Source of the DNA: Campylobacter sputorum subsp. sputorum
GTDB lineage: Bacteria; Campylobacterota; Campylobacteria; Campylobacterales; Campylobacteraceae
Direction of reading: 5' to 3'
Length of the DNA: 64,000 nt
NCBI RefSeq assembly: GCF_008245005.1
Contig: NZ_CP043427.1
Span: forward strand, 930,001 to 994,000
The position numbers and the translations under genes are program-made. Shown one piece after another: positions 1 through 10,594 of this stretch. The number at the start of each line of letters is the position of its first letter. Within the stretch, counting starts at the first letter, position 1. The notes beneath the pieces are model-generated. The model was given only the letters and a program-made list of their open reading frames with translations, was not told the DNA's origin and ran no database searches.

Positions 1-91
1 ATAAATTATTTACGAGATAAAATTAAAGCATATAAATATGATAAACATTTTTATTACAACAATGCACTAAAAAAATTAATTAATGATATAA

Positions 92-168
92 TGGTGGGCC
101 TAATAAGACTTGAACTTATGACCTCACCCTTATCAGGGGTGCACTCTAACCAGCTGAGCTATAGGCCC
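92..168 (-). tRNA. tRNA-Ile (GAT)
   Basis: A full cloverleaf can be read on the minus strand. It has a 7-bp acceptor stem, a standard D-arm, the anticodon loop CTGATAA with anticodon GAT, and an encoded 3' CCA at 92-94. It is the second spacer tRNA of the rRNA operon, after tRNA-Ala. The 23S gene is expected left of position 1. Confidence 0.96.
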
Positions 169-208
169 TTTACGGATAACGGATATTTGATTAATTATGT
201 TATCTGAA

Positions 209-284
209 TGGTGGAGAATAGCGGGATCGAACCGCTGACCTCCTGCGTGCAAAGCAGGCGCTCTCCCAGCTGAGCTAATTCCCC
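209..284 (-). tRNA. tRNA-Ala (TGC)
   Basis: The minus strand reads GGGGAATTAGCTCAGC at its 5' end. It has a TGC anticodon inside a CCTGC/GCAGG stem and an encoded CCA at 209-211. It lies between the 16S gene and tRNA-Ile, the usual 16S-Ala-Ile-23S order. Confidence 0.96.
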
Positions 285-395
285 GTCTTTATATATATTA
301 TTATGCAAATAAACTAAATTGCACGCAGTATGCTTACTGGTTCGCTCTGCTCACAACAGTAATCACTTAAAAAGCAAAGCAGTTTGCTTTTTATT

Positions 396-433
396 GTGCA
401 AAGCCCACACTCTCCCAGCTGAGCTAATTCCCC
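396..433 (-). pseudogene. 5'-half tRNA-Ala remnant in the 16S spacer
   Basis: These 38 bases repeat the 5' half of the adjacent tRNA-Ala (247-284), from the anticodon to the first base. They are identical except for a 5-base block in the anticodon stem. No matching 3' half follows. The flank ATTATGCAAA also occurs upstream of both copies, near 300 and 442, so the fragment looks like a roughly 149-bp duplication that has decayed. It should not give a functional tRNA. Confidence 0.8.
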
Positions 434-593
434 AATACATATTATGCAAAACTGAGAATAGATAACGGAATAAAGCTCACATATTCTGTTTTAGATAGCT
501 TTAAACAATAAAATAAATTATTCTTTTATTTTTTATTTAAGTAAAATCTAAATTATATAATTTCTTTTTAGCACTATATATCTTTATTAACAT

Positions 594-625
594 CAATCTC
601 TGAAAACTAAACAAGGATGATTGAG
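594..625. other. 16S processing stalk, trailer arm
   Basis: This arm is complementary, with a few mismatches and small gaps, to 2722-2755 on the other side of the 16S gene. In the leftward rRNA transcript the two arms would pair and close the whole 16S into a loop. That is the classic form of the RNase III site that releases pre-16S. The pairing is seen in the sequence; the RNase III role is inferred. Confidence 0.7.
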
Positions 626-696
626 TAGATTAGTTTATATACTAATCTAAAATTTTCCTTTGATGAATATTTTGTGAGAAATATTCATTGTACTCT

Positions 697-2443
<1,747 letters not shown>

Positions 2444-2450
2444 ACTTCGC

Positions 2451-2496
2451 AGATTAGCAAAGCTAATCTTTGCGACAGGGAGTGTAAACACTCCCT
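2451..2496 (-). promoter_or_regulatory. 16S leader hairpins
   Basis: Two compact inverted repeats lie just upstream of the 16S 5' end: an 8-bp stem with a 4-base loop at 2451-2470 and the palindrome GGGAGTGT-AA-ACACTCCC at 2479-2496. They would fold in the pre-rRNA leader and probably belong to rRNA processing or to an antitermination-type leader. The role is inferred. Confidence 0.5.
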
Positions 2497-2721
2497 TGAC
2501 CCACCTAAAGTTATAAAGATTTATTAAAAGCTACGCTTTAAATAAATCATAAAATTAAGGTTTAATTAAACCTAACAACTTTAAGTAAATCACTAACTAT
2601 AACTATGAAGTTTTAATCTAAAAACTTTTTATTTTTTAATAATTTGATTTTTAATCTTTATTATTAATAATTATATTTTTTACTACTTTTTACTTTCCAA
2701 AGAAAGCCTAAAAGTAGATGG

Positions 2722-2755
2722 CTCAATCGATCACTTGTTTAGATTTCAAAGATTG
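2722..2755. other. 16S processing stalk, leader arm
   Basis: This is the partner of the arm at 594-625. The rest of the gene-free stretch 2497-2991 is the leftward rRNA promoter region plus the start region of the rightward gene at 2992. A weak -10-like TATACA on the minus strand at 2855-2860 is the only promoter candidate I see, and it is unsure. Confidence 0.65.
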
Positions 2756-2991
2756 ACTAAAAATGTTTAACAATATTAATTTAAAAAACACACTTAACAA
2801 CAAAAAAAGATCTTTTAGGATTAAAAGGTTTTTCTGTGAAGCGGAAATTGAATTGTATAGAAATATTGCTTAAAGGGAGCTGAAAAAAGTAAGGGGTTGT
2901 GGGGGAAATTAGAATTTATTTTTTAGGTGAAATAAATGTTATTACAATATAATTATATATTAATTTAAAGATACTATTTTTAAGGAATATT

Positions 2992-4701
2992 ATGATGATT
3001 ATTTTACAAATTTTATTTTTTATCATTCTTTTATATATAGCAATGCTTTTTGTCTATGATAGATATGTTCAAAGGAAATCGGCTCTACTTATAAATTATC
3101 CTGTTATTGCTAGATTTAGATATATTTTTGAAATTTTAAGAGAGCCGCTTAGGCAATATTTTGCCGAAGAAAATTTTTATGAATCTAGAGATAAGATAAA
3201 TTGGGTCTATAAAGCTGCAAAAGGAGATAATCTACTTATGTCTTTTAGTGTTTCAAAAGCATATGACGGAAGTAGATTTATGCTAAAACACTCATCAAGC
3301 GTTTTAAACAAAAATGAAGTTAGCAATAATTTTAGTGTTAATATAGGAAATAAAGATTGCAAAATACCATTTGTAACAAAATCTGTCATTGTTAGATCAG
3401 CAATGAGCGATGGTGCCTTAAGCCCAGAAGCAACAAGAGCTTTTTCCCTTGGTGCAATAAAGGGCAAATTTCCTATCAATATAGGCGAGGGTTCGCTTAC
3501 TAGCAACTATTTTTTTAAGCACAAACTAACACTAGAGAGAGAAAAATATTTAGAAGTAATAAATCCGGATGAAAGTGCTAAAAAAATCTATCATTTATAT
3601 AAAAAGCTATTTAACCACACCGTTGCTTCAAGAAAATATAAAGATTTGGCATTAAAAGGTAAAGCCAAAGATAGCTTTGTTTTAGACAAAGAGAGTCTTA
3701 AATTTTATAGAATAAACTGGGATGCTCCTATAGAAGCATTTCCACAAAATGTACCAGATGATGTGGCAGATATAATATTTCAAATTGGCTCAGGATTATA
3801 TGGCGTAAGAGATGAAAATGGCAACTTTGATGAACTTAGATATCAAAAAGTAATGAAATTTTGTAAAGCAACTGAAATAAAAATAGCTCAAGGTGCAAAG
3901 CAAACAGGAGGAAAGCTACTAGGAACTAAAATTTCGCCAGAAATTTCTTATTATCGTGGTGTTCCTCAAGGCGTTGATCTTTTTAGTCCAAATAGATTTC
4001 CATATGCAAAAACATATGATGAATTGTTTGATTTTATCGAAAAACTAAAAAAACTTTCAGATAAGCCAGTTGGATTTAAGATAGTTGTTTCAGACATTAA
4101 TGAAATTAAAAAAATGTGCCAAAATTTAGCTAATCGCAAAAAAGATGGAAAAATGCTTCCAGATTTTATAAGCATTGATGGTGGTGATGGCGGAAGCGGT
4201 GCTGCTCCGCTAGAACTAATGGAATCTGTTGGACTAAGCATAGCACACGCACTATATATAGTAGATAAAGAGTTAAAAGATGCTTCATTAAGGGATGATA
4301 TGAAAATCATAGCTAGTAGCAAAATTCTAACACCAGATGATGTCGCCATAGTATTATGTTTAGGAGCCGATTTGACTGGAATTGCAAGAGGCTTTATGAT
4401 GAGTGGCGGATGCATTAGAGCTAGAGTTTGTGCAGGTGCTGGAAAACACACTTGTCCTGTTGGCATGGCAACGCAAGATAAGAAAAAAAGATTTTCGTAT
4501 CTTATAAATGAAAAGTCAGAACACATTGCAAATTATCACAATAGACTGCTAGATAGTTTAAAAACAATAATGGAAATAATGGGTATAAGTAGCCTTGATA
4601 AATTTGATAAAAGTATGATTACATATAGAAGTAGAAGTGGTGAATATTACTTTAATATAGATGATTATTTTAAAGAAAAAATTCACAATAAAGAAATATA
4701 A
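2992..4701 (+). CDS. FMN-binding glutamate synthase family protein, membrane-anchored
   Basis: The protein has 569 aa. Residues 1-22 form a hydrophobic segment, followed by the FMN/TIM-barrel domain of the glutamate synthase large subunit. The glycine-rich FMN loop GDGGSG lies near residue 396. Three cysteines in the C..RVC..HTCP pattern near 473-488 match the 3Fe-4S ligands of GltB. The amidotransferase and C-terminal GXGXG domains of a full GltB are absent, so it is the short form. The partner and true electron donor cannot be told from sequence. AAGGA precedes the start by 8 bases. It is a single gene with a hairpin downstream. Confidence 0.88.
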   Translation: MMIILQILFFIILLYIAMLFVYDRYVQRKSALLINYPVIARFRYIFEILREPLRQYFAEENFYESRDKINWVYKAAKGDNLLMSFSVSKAYDGSRFMLKHSSSVLNKNEVSNNFSVNIGNKDCKIPFVTKSVIVRSAMSDGALSPEATRAFSLGAIKGKFPINIGEGSLTSNYFFKHKLTLEREKYLEVINPDESAKKIYHLYKKLFNHTVASRKYKDLALKGKAKDSFVLDKESLKFYRINWDAPIEAFPQNVPDDVADIIFQIGSGLYGVRDENGNFDELRYQKVMKFCKATEIKIAQGAKQTGGKLLGTKISPEISYYRGVPQGVDLFSPNRFPYAKTYDELFDFIEKLKKLSDKPVGFKIVVSDINEIKKMCQNLANRKKDGKMLPDFISIDGGDGGSGAAPLELMESVGLSIAHALYIVDKELKDASLRDDMKIIASSKILTPDDVAIVLCLGADLTGIARGFMMSGGCIRARVCAGAGKHTCPVGMATQDKKKRFSYLINEKSEHIANYHNRLLDSLKTIMEIMGISSLDKFDKSMITYRSRSGEYYFNIDDYFKEKIHNKEI

Positions 4702-4800
4702 AAATCTTTTAGGATTTAAAGGCATTATATCAAACAATGAATTAATAACAATAAAAACTATTTAAAAATTCAAAGAAATTATAAATATTAAAATATTTTT

Positions 4801-4848
4801 AAAATGCTTAAATTGTTGTCTATATCAAGATGTAAATTTAAGCATTTT
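4801..4848 (+). terminator. Hairpin downstream of the glutamate-synthase-like gene
   Basis: The arms 4801-4814 and 4834-4848 (AAAATGCTTAAATT / AATTTAAGCATTTT) are complementary across a 20-base loop. The stem is AT-rich, so termination is plausible but weak. It separates the rightward gene from the leftward decayed genes. Confidence 0.45.
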
Positions 4849-4909
4849 AAAAATTTATGATTTTAATGAGAAATTTTAATAAAAAATTATGATACAGAAA
4901 AATATTCGA

Positions 4910-5345
4910 CTAAATTTGAATATTAGAGAGTGTAATTCCCTCGCGTTTTTTTACTTCTACTCCAAGATTTAATCGCTTTATATCTCCTATATAAGTTTGA
5001 TATATTTCACAACCTTTACCTCTATATTGTATAAAAAAATTAAACCAATCATTGCTACTATTAATATTTTGTCTTATTTCATCTGTTAGCCATAAATCGG
5101 CATGTCTTTCATCAACCAAAAACTCATCACTATGATTATTTAACAAAAAGCCCAAACAATATCTTTGTTCAAGTACATGGTTGTAAGAATATAACTCCAC
5201 CCCAATAGTTTGTTACATTTAATAGTTTTTTAAAGTAATCAAAATCATCTCCTTTTTCAGATATATAGGATATAATTCCAGCATCCTCAAGCTTTTTAAA
5301 GTTGTTACTAAAGCTAATACCACAAATCCTAAGTATATAACGCAT
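4910..5345 (-). pseudogene. Frameshifted small gene of unknown function
   Basis: A gene starts at 5345 behind an ideal AAAGGAG site and reads MRYILRICGISFSN... for about 47 codons. It then hits a stop just past a GGGG run (5200-5203 on the minus strand). The downstream frame stays open to 4910 (..VELYSYNHVLEQRYCLGF..). Removing one G joins the halves into a protein of about 145 aa. I recognise no family. The second half alone can only start with GTG. It is either a real frameshift mutation, a variable G run, or a sequencing error. Confidence 0.65.
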
Positions 5346-5367
5346 TTATGCTCCTTTATAACAATTT

Positions 5368-5718
5368 CTATATCAACTCATTAGCCATATCGCCAATAAG
5401 ATATAATGCATCTAATCCATCTTTAATCTCTTTTATATTTATTTTCTATGTGTTGATTTATCTGAGAGTCTGGATTAAATTTTTAAGGGCTTGAATTTTA
5501 TCTTTTGATATATCAAAGTCAAATTTTTCTTCTTTAATAGCATATAAAACATCTTTTGTTTCTAATATCATAGCTATCTTTTCTAAATAAGCCATTACAG
5601 CTGGCTTAGCTAAGCACATTATAGCAAATGAGCTATCATCAATATGCTCTTTGTTAAATTGTTCTTGGATTACTCTAGTGCATTGCTCTAATCCTGTAAA
5701 TCTACTTTTTACTTGCAT
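5368..5718 (-). pseudogene. Small gene with two probable frameshifts, unknown function
   Basis: An 86-aa frame (5458-5718, starting MQVKSRFTGLEQCTRV) stops at TLR. Coding-like sequence then continues in a second frame (..NPDSQINQHIENK) and, after another shift near 5430-5445, in a third frame (..IKEIKDGLDALYLIGDMANELI, stop at 5368). A single intact protein of about 115 aa probably once existed. It lies 22 bp upstream of the frameshifted gene at 5345, probably as its operon partner, so both seem to be decaying together. Family unknown. Confidence 0.5.
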
Positions 5719-5798
5719 ATTTATTCTTATTTTAAATTTATTTGATTTTACAAAAAAATAAATAGTAAATTTTAACTTTAAATTTTAAAAAAGATAAA

Positions 5799-6362
5799 TT
5801 AAGCCCTTTTTTTAGTAGTTTGTTTAAAATAAAATATAATTAGCCCAAAAATAACAAATATTATAAGTGGCATTACCCAAGGATATTCTTTTAGTTTTTC
5901 ATAAGATTGTATCAGATAATCTCCCATAAAATAACTTAGCAATCCCAAACTAATTCCCCATACAATAGAACCAATTATATTAAAAATAGTAAATTTATAA
6001 AATGGATATTTTGTAAAAGCAATAGCAATAGGTATAATTGTCTTTATACCATAAATATATTTTTTAACAACTATTATAAAACTGCCATATTTTTTAAATA
6101 AAATTTGTGAAAGTGCCACATTTCGCCTTTGCTTTTTTAGGTATGGTAAAAATTCTTTTTTATTGTATCTACTAAGATAAAAAATAATACTATCTCCTAT
6201 TATATTGCCAAGAATTGCTATAAATATACTTAAAGTTATATCCATTTTGCCAACACTACTAAGCACTCCAGCTGCTATAATAGCAACCATGCCGCCGCCA
6301 AGAGAGTAGAAAAATAAAATAAAATATCCATATGTAGATAAAGAAGTTAACATATCTTGCAT
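5799..6362 (-). CDS. DedA family membrane protein
   Basis: The protein has 187 aa and about five membrane segments. It shows the DedA/VTT pattern: a GGG-containing first loop, a GDSIIFYLSR-like segment and a KKYIYGIKTIIP segment that resembles the family's F.R.G..R motif region with weaker conservation. DedA proteins are inner-membrane proteins linked to lipid flipping and the proton motive force. It is the last gene of a leftward set (formyl-THF ligase, rny, SYLF, dedA) and begins 9 bases after the SYLF gene ends. Confidence 0.85.
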   Translation of the reverse strand: MQDMLTSLSTYGYFILFFYSLGGGMVAIIAAGVLSSVGKMDITLSIFIAILGNIIGDSIIFYLSRYNKKEFLPYLKKQRRNVALSQILFKKYGSFIIVVKKYIYGIKTIIPIAIAFTKYPFYKFTIFNIIGSIVWGISLGLLSYFMGDYLIQSYEKLKEYPWVMPLIIFVIFGLIIFYFKQTTKKRA

Positions 6363-6371
6363 TTTTACACC

Positions 6372-6983
6372 TTAGAATTTCAAAAAAGCTTTTATCAAAG
6401 ATGAGTATGCATAAGAATCTTTTGAATAACTAAATTTATCGCCTAAGCCAATAATCGCTCCACTAAAGCTAGCTCCTGCAAAAAATCCACTATTATTAGC
6501 GTAAGCATAAATATCATTAGTAAATTTAATATCACTAACTCTGCTATATTTTTTCCCAAAATCTCCAAAAGAAACTGAAATATCAGAACTTATTGTAAAT
6601 TTTGAATTTAATATATCATTTACTATACTATCTTTTAAAATGAATAAAACAAGGGAACTACTATCATATCCAATTTGAAGCCCAAGACTTCCGCCACCTA
6701 TTTTTACATTTTCTATATGAGAAATTTCATTACCGTTTTTGATAACCATAACACCACTTCCGCCCATTCCGCCTACTATAAAGCCTATTTTAGTAAGCTT
6801 TGGAAATATAACTATTGCCTTAGCTTGAGCATAAAGCTGTTTTACTGGTGCATTTTGATTTTCTTTCATTACCAAAACATAAGAATTCGATGCATTTAAC
6901 AACAACTCATTATTTGCAAAAAGCGGTGTTATAAAAAATAAAAAAAGCAGTATTTTGTTTAAAAAAAATGATTTATTTAGCAT
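6372..6983 (-). CDS. SYLF/Ysc84-type lipid-binding protein
   Basis: The protein has 203 aa, with a signal peptide of about 23 residues ending ..FANNE. The body is glycine-rich with KAIVIFPKLTKIGFIVGG and GGGSLGLQIGYDSS, typical of the SYLF domain that binds phosphoinositides in eukaryotes and is found as exported proteins in bacteria. Its ATG lies inside the last codons of rny (11-base overlap), so translation is probably coupled. Function in this organism is not known. Confidence 0.85.
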   Translation of the reverse strand: MLNKSFFLNKILLFLFFITPLFANNELLLNASNSYVLVMKENQNAPVKQLYAQAKAIVIFPKLTKIGFIVGGMGGSGVMVIKNGNEISHIENVKIGGGSLGLQIGYDSSSLVLFILKDSIVNDILNSKFTISSDISVSFGDFGKKYSRVSDIKFTNDIYAYANNSGFFAGASFSGAIIGLGDKFSYSKDSYAYSSLIKAFLKF

Positions 6984-8526
6984 AATTTACCGCCCTAATT
7001 TCTCGTATAACATTAACTTTTATTTCACCAGGGTATTGAACTTTTTCGTGAATTTCATCAGCTATCTCTTTTGCCATAAGCACTGCTTCATCATCATTTA
7101 TAAGTTTTGCATTTGCTATAACTCTTATTTCGCGACCAGCATTTATGGCGTAAGCCTGTTTTATGCCGTGTTTTCCTTTAGCTATTTCTTCTATAGCTTC
7201 AACTCTTTTTAAGAAAGATTCCAAAACTTCTCTTCTAGCACCAGGTCTTGCTGCACTTAGTACATCTGCTGTACAAACTGCCGCACTTTCAATACTAGTT
7301 GCTTCCTCATGCCCATGGTGAGCATAAATAGCATTTATGACAACATCGTGTTCTTTGTATCTTTTACAAATCTCAGCCCCTAAATCAACATGACTTCCTT
7401 CATATTCGTGCGTTAAAGCCTTACCTATATCATGCAAAAGCCCAGCTCTTTTAGCAAGCTTTTCATCCCCGCCTGTTTCAGCAGCTATTATGCCAGCTAA
7501 ATGTGCAACTTCTAAGCTATGAGAAAGAGCATTTTGTCCGTAGCTTGCCCTAAATTTAAGCTTACCTATAAGTTTTACTATCTCTGGATGTATGCCATTT
7601 AAACCAAGGTCCATAACTATATTTTCGCCCTCTTCTTGCACACTTTGTTCAAATTCATCAAAAACTTTTTTATAAATATCCTCTATTCTAGCAGGCTGAA
7701 TCCTACCATCTTCAACTAAAAGCTCTATAACTTTGGTTGCTATTGCTCTTCTATAAAGATTAAAACTACTTAAAACTATGGCATGAGGAGTATCATCAAT
7801 GATAACATCAACACCTAAAACCATCTCTAAAGTTTTAATATTTCTACCCTCTTTTCCTATGATTCTACCTTTTAGTTCATCATTTTTTATATTTACAACA
7901 TTTATAAGTCTCTCAGCAGCAAATTCTCCGGCAAAACGCGTAGTAGCCTGAGCTAATATATAATTTACTCTTCTTTTTGACTCTTTTTTAGCCTCTTCTT
8001 CGTGTTTTCTTACTATATGGGCGATATCTGCTCTGCTTTTTTCTTCAACTTGTTTTAATATATTATATCGTGCTTCTTCTTGCGTCATTCCAGCAGCACG
8101 CTCAAGAATTTGCAAAGATTGAGCTAATTTTTCTTCATAAATTTTCTTTAGACTTAAATTTTCTTCTTTGAGTTTCTCTAAATTTTGCTTTTCTTTTTCA
8201 AAATCAGATTTGGTATTTTTTAAAATTTGCTGTTCGCTTTGCAAAATACTCTCTTTTTTAGCAATATCATCAAATTTTAGACTGTATTCTTTTTGAAGTT
8301 TATAACTTTTATCTTCATAATTTTTTCTAGCCTCAAACTCAGCCTTTTGAACCTTAAGATCAGATTCCATTAGCTTTTTTTCAGCTTCTTTTTCTATAGC
8401 CTTTGCTTTTTCTTTAGCTTGAACTATATATATCTCATGACTAGCATCATTTATCTTTTTAGCTACTAAATAACCTCCGCCTGCTCCGATTACACCTGCT
8501 CCTAAACCTATTAAAATATCTATCAT
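6973..8526 (-). CDS. rny: Ribonuclease Y
   Basis: The protein has 517 aa, the family's usual length. In order: an N-terminal membrane anchor (about 1-22), a long charged coiled coil (about 30-180), a KH domain containing GKEGRNIKTLE near 225, and an HD domain with LLHDIGK near 365. It is the membrane endoribonuclease that starts mRNA decay. The ATG at 8526 follows AGAGGA. The upstream ligase gene runs 68 bases into it in another frame. Confidence 0.97.
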   Translation of the reverse strand: MIDILIGLGAGVIGAGGGYLVAKKINDASHEIYIVQAKEKAKAIEKEAEKKLMESDLKVQKAEFEARKNYEDKSYKLQKEYSLKFDDIAKKESILQSEQQILKNTKSDFEKEKQNLEKLKEENLSLKKIYEEKLAQSLQILERAAGMTQEEARYNILKQVEEKSRADIAHIVRKHEEEAKKESKRRVNYILAQATTRFAGEFAAERLINVVNIKNDELKGRIIGKEGRNIKTLEMVLGVDVIIDDTPHAIVLSSFNLYRRAIATKVIELLVEDGRIQPARIEDIYKKVFDEFEQSVQEEGENIVMDLGLNGIHPEIVKLIGKLKFRASYGQNALSHSLEVAHLAGIIAAETGGDEKLAKRAGLLHDIGKALTHEYEGSHVDLGAEICKRYKEHDVVINAIYAHHGHEEATSIESAAVCTADVLSAARPGARREVLESFLKRVEAIEEIAKGKHGIKQAYAINAGREIRVIANAKLINDDEAVLMAKEIADEIHEKVQYPGEIKVNVIREIRAVNYAK

Positions 8527-9088
8527 TAAATCCTCTTTTAGAATAAATTTTAGTAGGGGTTAAATAAAAATCACATTTTATATCGTGTTTTTCACATACA
8601 CGGTAATTAACAAAATAGTTGCTTATGCTTATAAAAACTATGATTGGGCGATAATTTAAATTTGAAAAAAACATATCGTAAAATCCCTTTCCATGTCCTA
8701 TTCTAGCAAAATCCATATCAACCCCAACGACAGGGACTATAGCCAGATCTATTTTTTTTGTATAAGCATTTGAAAAATTTGGTTCTTTGACACCAAAACG
8801 CTTAATATGTATTGGCTGTCTTAATTTTACCATTTTTAAACTTTTACTTAACATAAACGGAACATATAATTCATATTTTCTACGCATATATCTCATTATT
8901 TTGTATAAATTTGGCTCACTTTGTAAAGGCAAAAAAATTAAAATTCGTTTAGCACAAATAAAATTTATTAAATTCAAAAGATTTCCAAACATTCTATAAT
9001 GGGTAGATTTTGCACTAATTTTAACTCTTTTAGACAAATCTTGCTTTATAGATTTTCTCAAACTATTTTTATCTTTTTTAACACACAT
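8459..9088 (-). CDS. 5-formyltetrahydrofolate cyclo-ligase
   Basis: The enzyme makes 5,10-methenyl-THF from 5-formyl-THF with ATP. The nucleotide/folate motif GHGKGFYD is clear, as is an N-terminal LRKSIKQDLSKR segment of the family. I place the start at the ATG at 9088 (209 aa); a frame open to 9127 has only a TTG. The last 20 or so residues (RSRCNRSRRR...) are unlike the family and overlap rny by 68 bases, which suggests the original stop was lost. The leftward promoter probably includes a TATATTATAA box just upstream of 9088. Confidence 0.88.
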   Translation of the reverse strand: MCVKKDKNSLRKSIKQDLSKRVKISAKSTHYRMFGNLLNLINFICAKRILIFLPLQSEPNLYKIMRYMRRKYELYVPFMLSKSLKMVKLRQPIHIKRFGVKEPNFSNAYTKKIDLAIVPVVGVDMDFARIGHGKGFYDMFFSNLNYRPIIVFISISNYFVNYRVCEKHDIKCDFYLTPTKIYSKRGFNDRYFNRFRSRCNRSRRRLFSS

Positions 9089-9142
9089 TTTATTTACTTT
9101 ATAATATAATAATTCCAAAAAAAACAATGAGGAACTTACTAT

Positions 9143-9709
9143 ATGAAATTAAGATTTTTAATTATAACATTAATTTGCGTTATATTTTTTTATGGATGTG
9201 AGAAAAAAACACAAGATGATAAGCAAAACTCAAATTTAAAAGAAGACAACCAAACGGCGATGATAGAACAAGATTATACTGCACCTTTTTTATTAAATTT
9301 ACAAAATAAAAAACTTCTATCAATGCAAAAAAATGAAGATGGATTTAAAATAGAAAATAACGATAAAGCTATACTTTTTACATTTTTTACGACTTGGTGC
9401 CCACCTTGTAAAGCAGAAATCCCCCATCTCAATGAAATACAAAATATGTTTAAAGATAATCTTATGATTGTTGGTGTTTTAATGGAAGAAAAAACACAAG
9501 AAGAAGTGAATGAATTTATAAAACAAAACAACATAAATTACGAAATATCTAGCGGTGAGTCAAATTTCTTTTTTAGTAACGCAATTGGCGGAATAAACGG
9601 CGTCCCATACACTATACTTTATGATAAAAATGGAAAATATATATCAAGATATCTTGGTCTTGTTCCAAGAGAAATGTTGATTTCGGATATAAATAAGGTT
9701 TTATTATAA
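9143..9709 (+). CDS. TlpA-like thioredoxin lipoprotein
   Basis: The protein has 188 aa. An N-terminal lipoprotein signal ends in the lipobox FYGC (Cys19). A thioredoxin fold with the active site TWCPPC near residues 87-91 follows, and a cis-Pro segment GVPYTIL near 150. It probably acts in periplasmic disulfide exchange, anchored to a membrane by lipid. The stop overlaps the ftsY ATG by one base, so the two are cotranscribed. The same pair occurs in C. jejuni. Confidence 0.9.
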   Translation: MKLRFLIITLICVIFFYGCEKKTQDDKQNSNLKEDNQTAMIEQDYTAPFLLNLQNKKLLSMQKNEDGFKIENNDKAILFTFFTTWCPPCKAEIPHLNEIQNMFKDNLMIVGVLMEEKTQEEVNEFIKQNNINYEISSGESNFFFSNAIGGINGVPYTILYDKNGKYISRYLGLVPREMLISDINKVLL

Positions 9710-10563
9710 TGCTTGACTTTCTTAAAAAAACATTTAGTGCAATCAATAGCGCAAAACCAAAAAATAAAATAATTTCAAAAGAAGTTTTAGAAGATATGTT
9801 ACTTGAAGCTGATGTTGATTACTCTATAGTAGAAGAAATTATTTACTACCTGCCGCCAAATGATATGGTAAAAAGAGATGACTTAAAAAGAGTTATGCTT
9901 ACATATTTTTTATACCCAAAACAAGAAGAGAAAAATGCAATACCTTTTGTAGAACTAATACTTGGTGTAAATGGGGCTGGAAAAACAACAACTATAGCAA
10001 AACTTGCAAATTTATATAAAAATAATGGCAAAAAAGTTATGCTTGGAGCTTGTGATACATTTAGAGCAGGAGCGGTTGAGCAGTTAAAATTATGGGCAAA
10101 TAAAATAAATATCCCTATAGTGTTTTCTGCACAAGGTCACGATCCTGCTGCAGTTGCTTACGATACTATAAGCTCTGCAATAGCAAAAAAAATTGATAAT
10201 GTTTTAATTGATACAGCAGGAAGACTACAAAATAAGAAAAACCTAGCAAATGAACTTGAAAAAATTGTCAGAATTAGCTCTAAGGCTATGCAATCAGCAC
10301 CACATAGAAAAATTTTAGTTTTAGATGGCACTCAAGGAACTGCCGGTTTTTCTCAAGCAAAAGCATTTAACGAGATAATAAAACTTGATGGCGTAATTAT
10401 AACAAAGCTCGATGGAACTCCTAAAGGCGGGGCACTTTTTAGCATAGCAAGAGAGCTAGAGCTTCCTATACTTTACATAGGAACAGGCGAAAAACAAGAT
10501 GACATCTTAGAGTTTAGGGCACAAGATTTTGTTGATTCTATATTAGAAAGTATATTTGAATAA
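9709..10563 (+). CDS. ftsY: Signal recognition particle receptor FtsY
   Basis: The protein has 284 aa and only the NG domains, without the acidic A domain, as in other campylobacters. GTPase motifs are GVNGAGKT (about 86-93), DTFRAGA, DTAGR and TKLDGTPKGG. It receives ribosome-SRP complexes at the inner membrane. A strong hairpin follows the stop codon. Confidence 0.97.
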   Translation: MLDFLKKTFSAINSAKPKNKIISKEVLEDMLLEADVDYSIVEEIIYYLPPNDMVKRDDLKRVMLTYFLYPKQEEKNAIPFVELILGVNGAGKTTTIAKLANLYKNNGKKVMLGACDTFRAGAVEQLKLWANKINIPIVFSAQGHDPAAVAYDTISSAIAKKIDNVLIDTAGRLQNKKNLANELEKIVRISSKAMQSAPHRKILVLDGTQGTAGFSQAKAFNEIIKLDGVIITKLDGTPKGGALFSIARELELPILYIGTGEKQDDILEFRAQDFVDSILESIFE

Positions 10564-10589
10564 TTCAAGAGAGTATAACTCTCTTGAAT
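10563..10589. terminator. Bidirectional terminator between ftsY and brnQ
   Basis: A perfect 12-bp stem (ATTCAAGAGAGT / ACTCTCTTGAAT) with a 3-base loop is followed by a T run on the plus strand and lies between convergent genes. Confidence 0.85.
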
Positions 10590-10594
10590 TTTTA

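Noticed and set aside
3966-4526. 186-aa minus-strand ORF
   Set aside because: It is a shadow of the glutamate-synthase-like gene, whose FMN and Fe-S motifs are read on the other strand.
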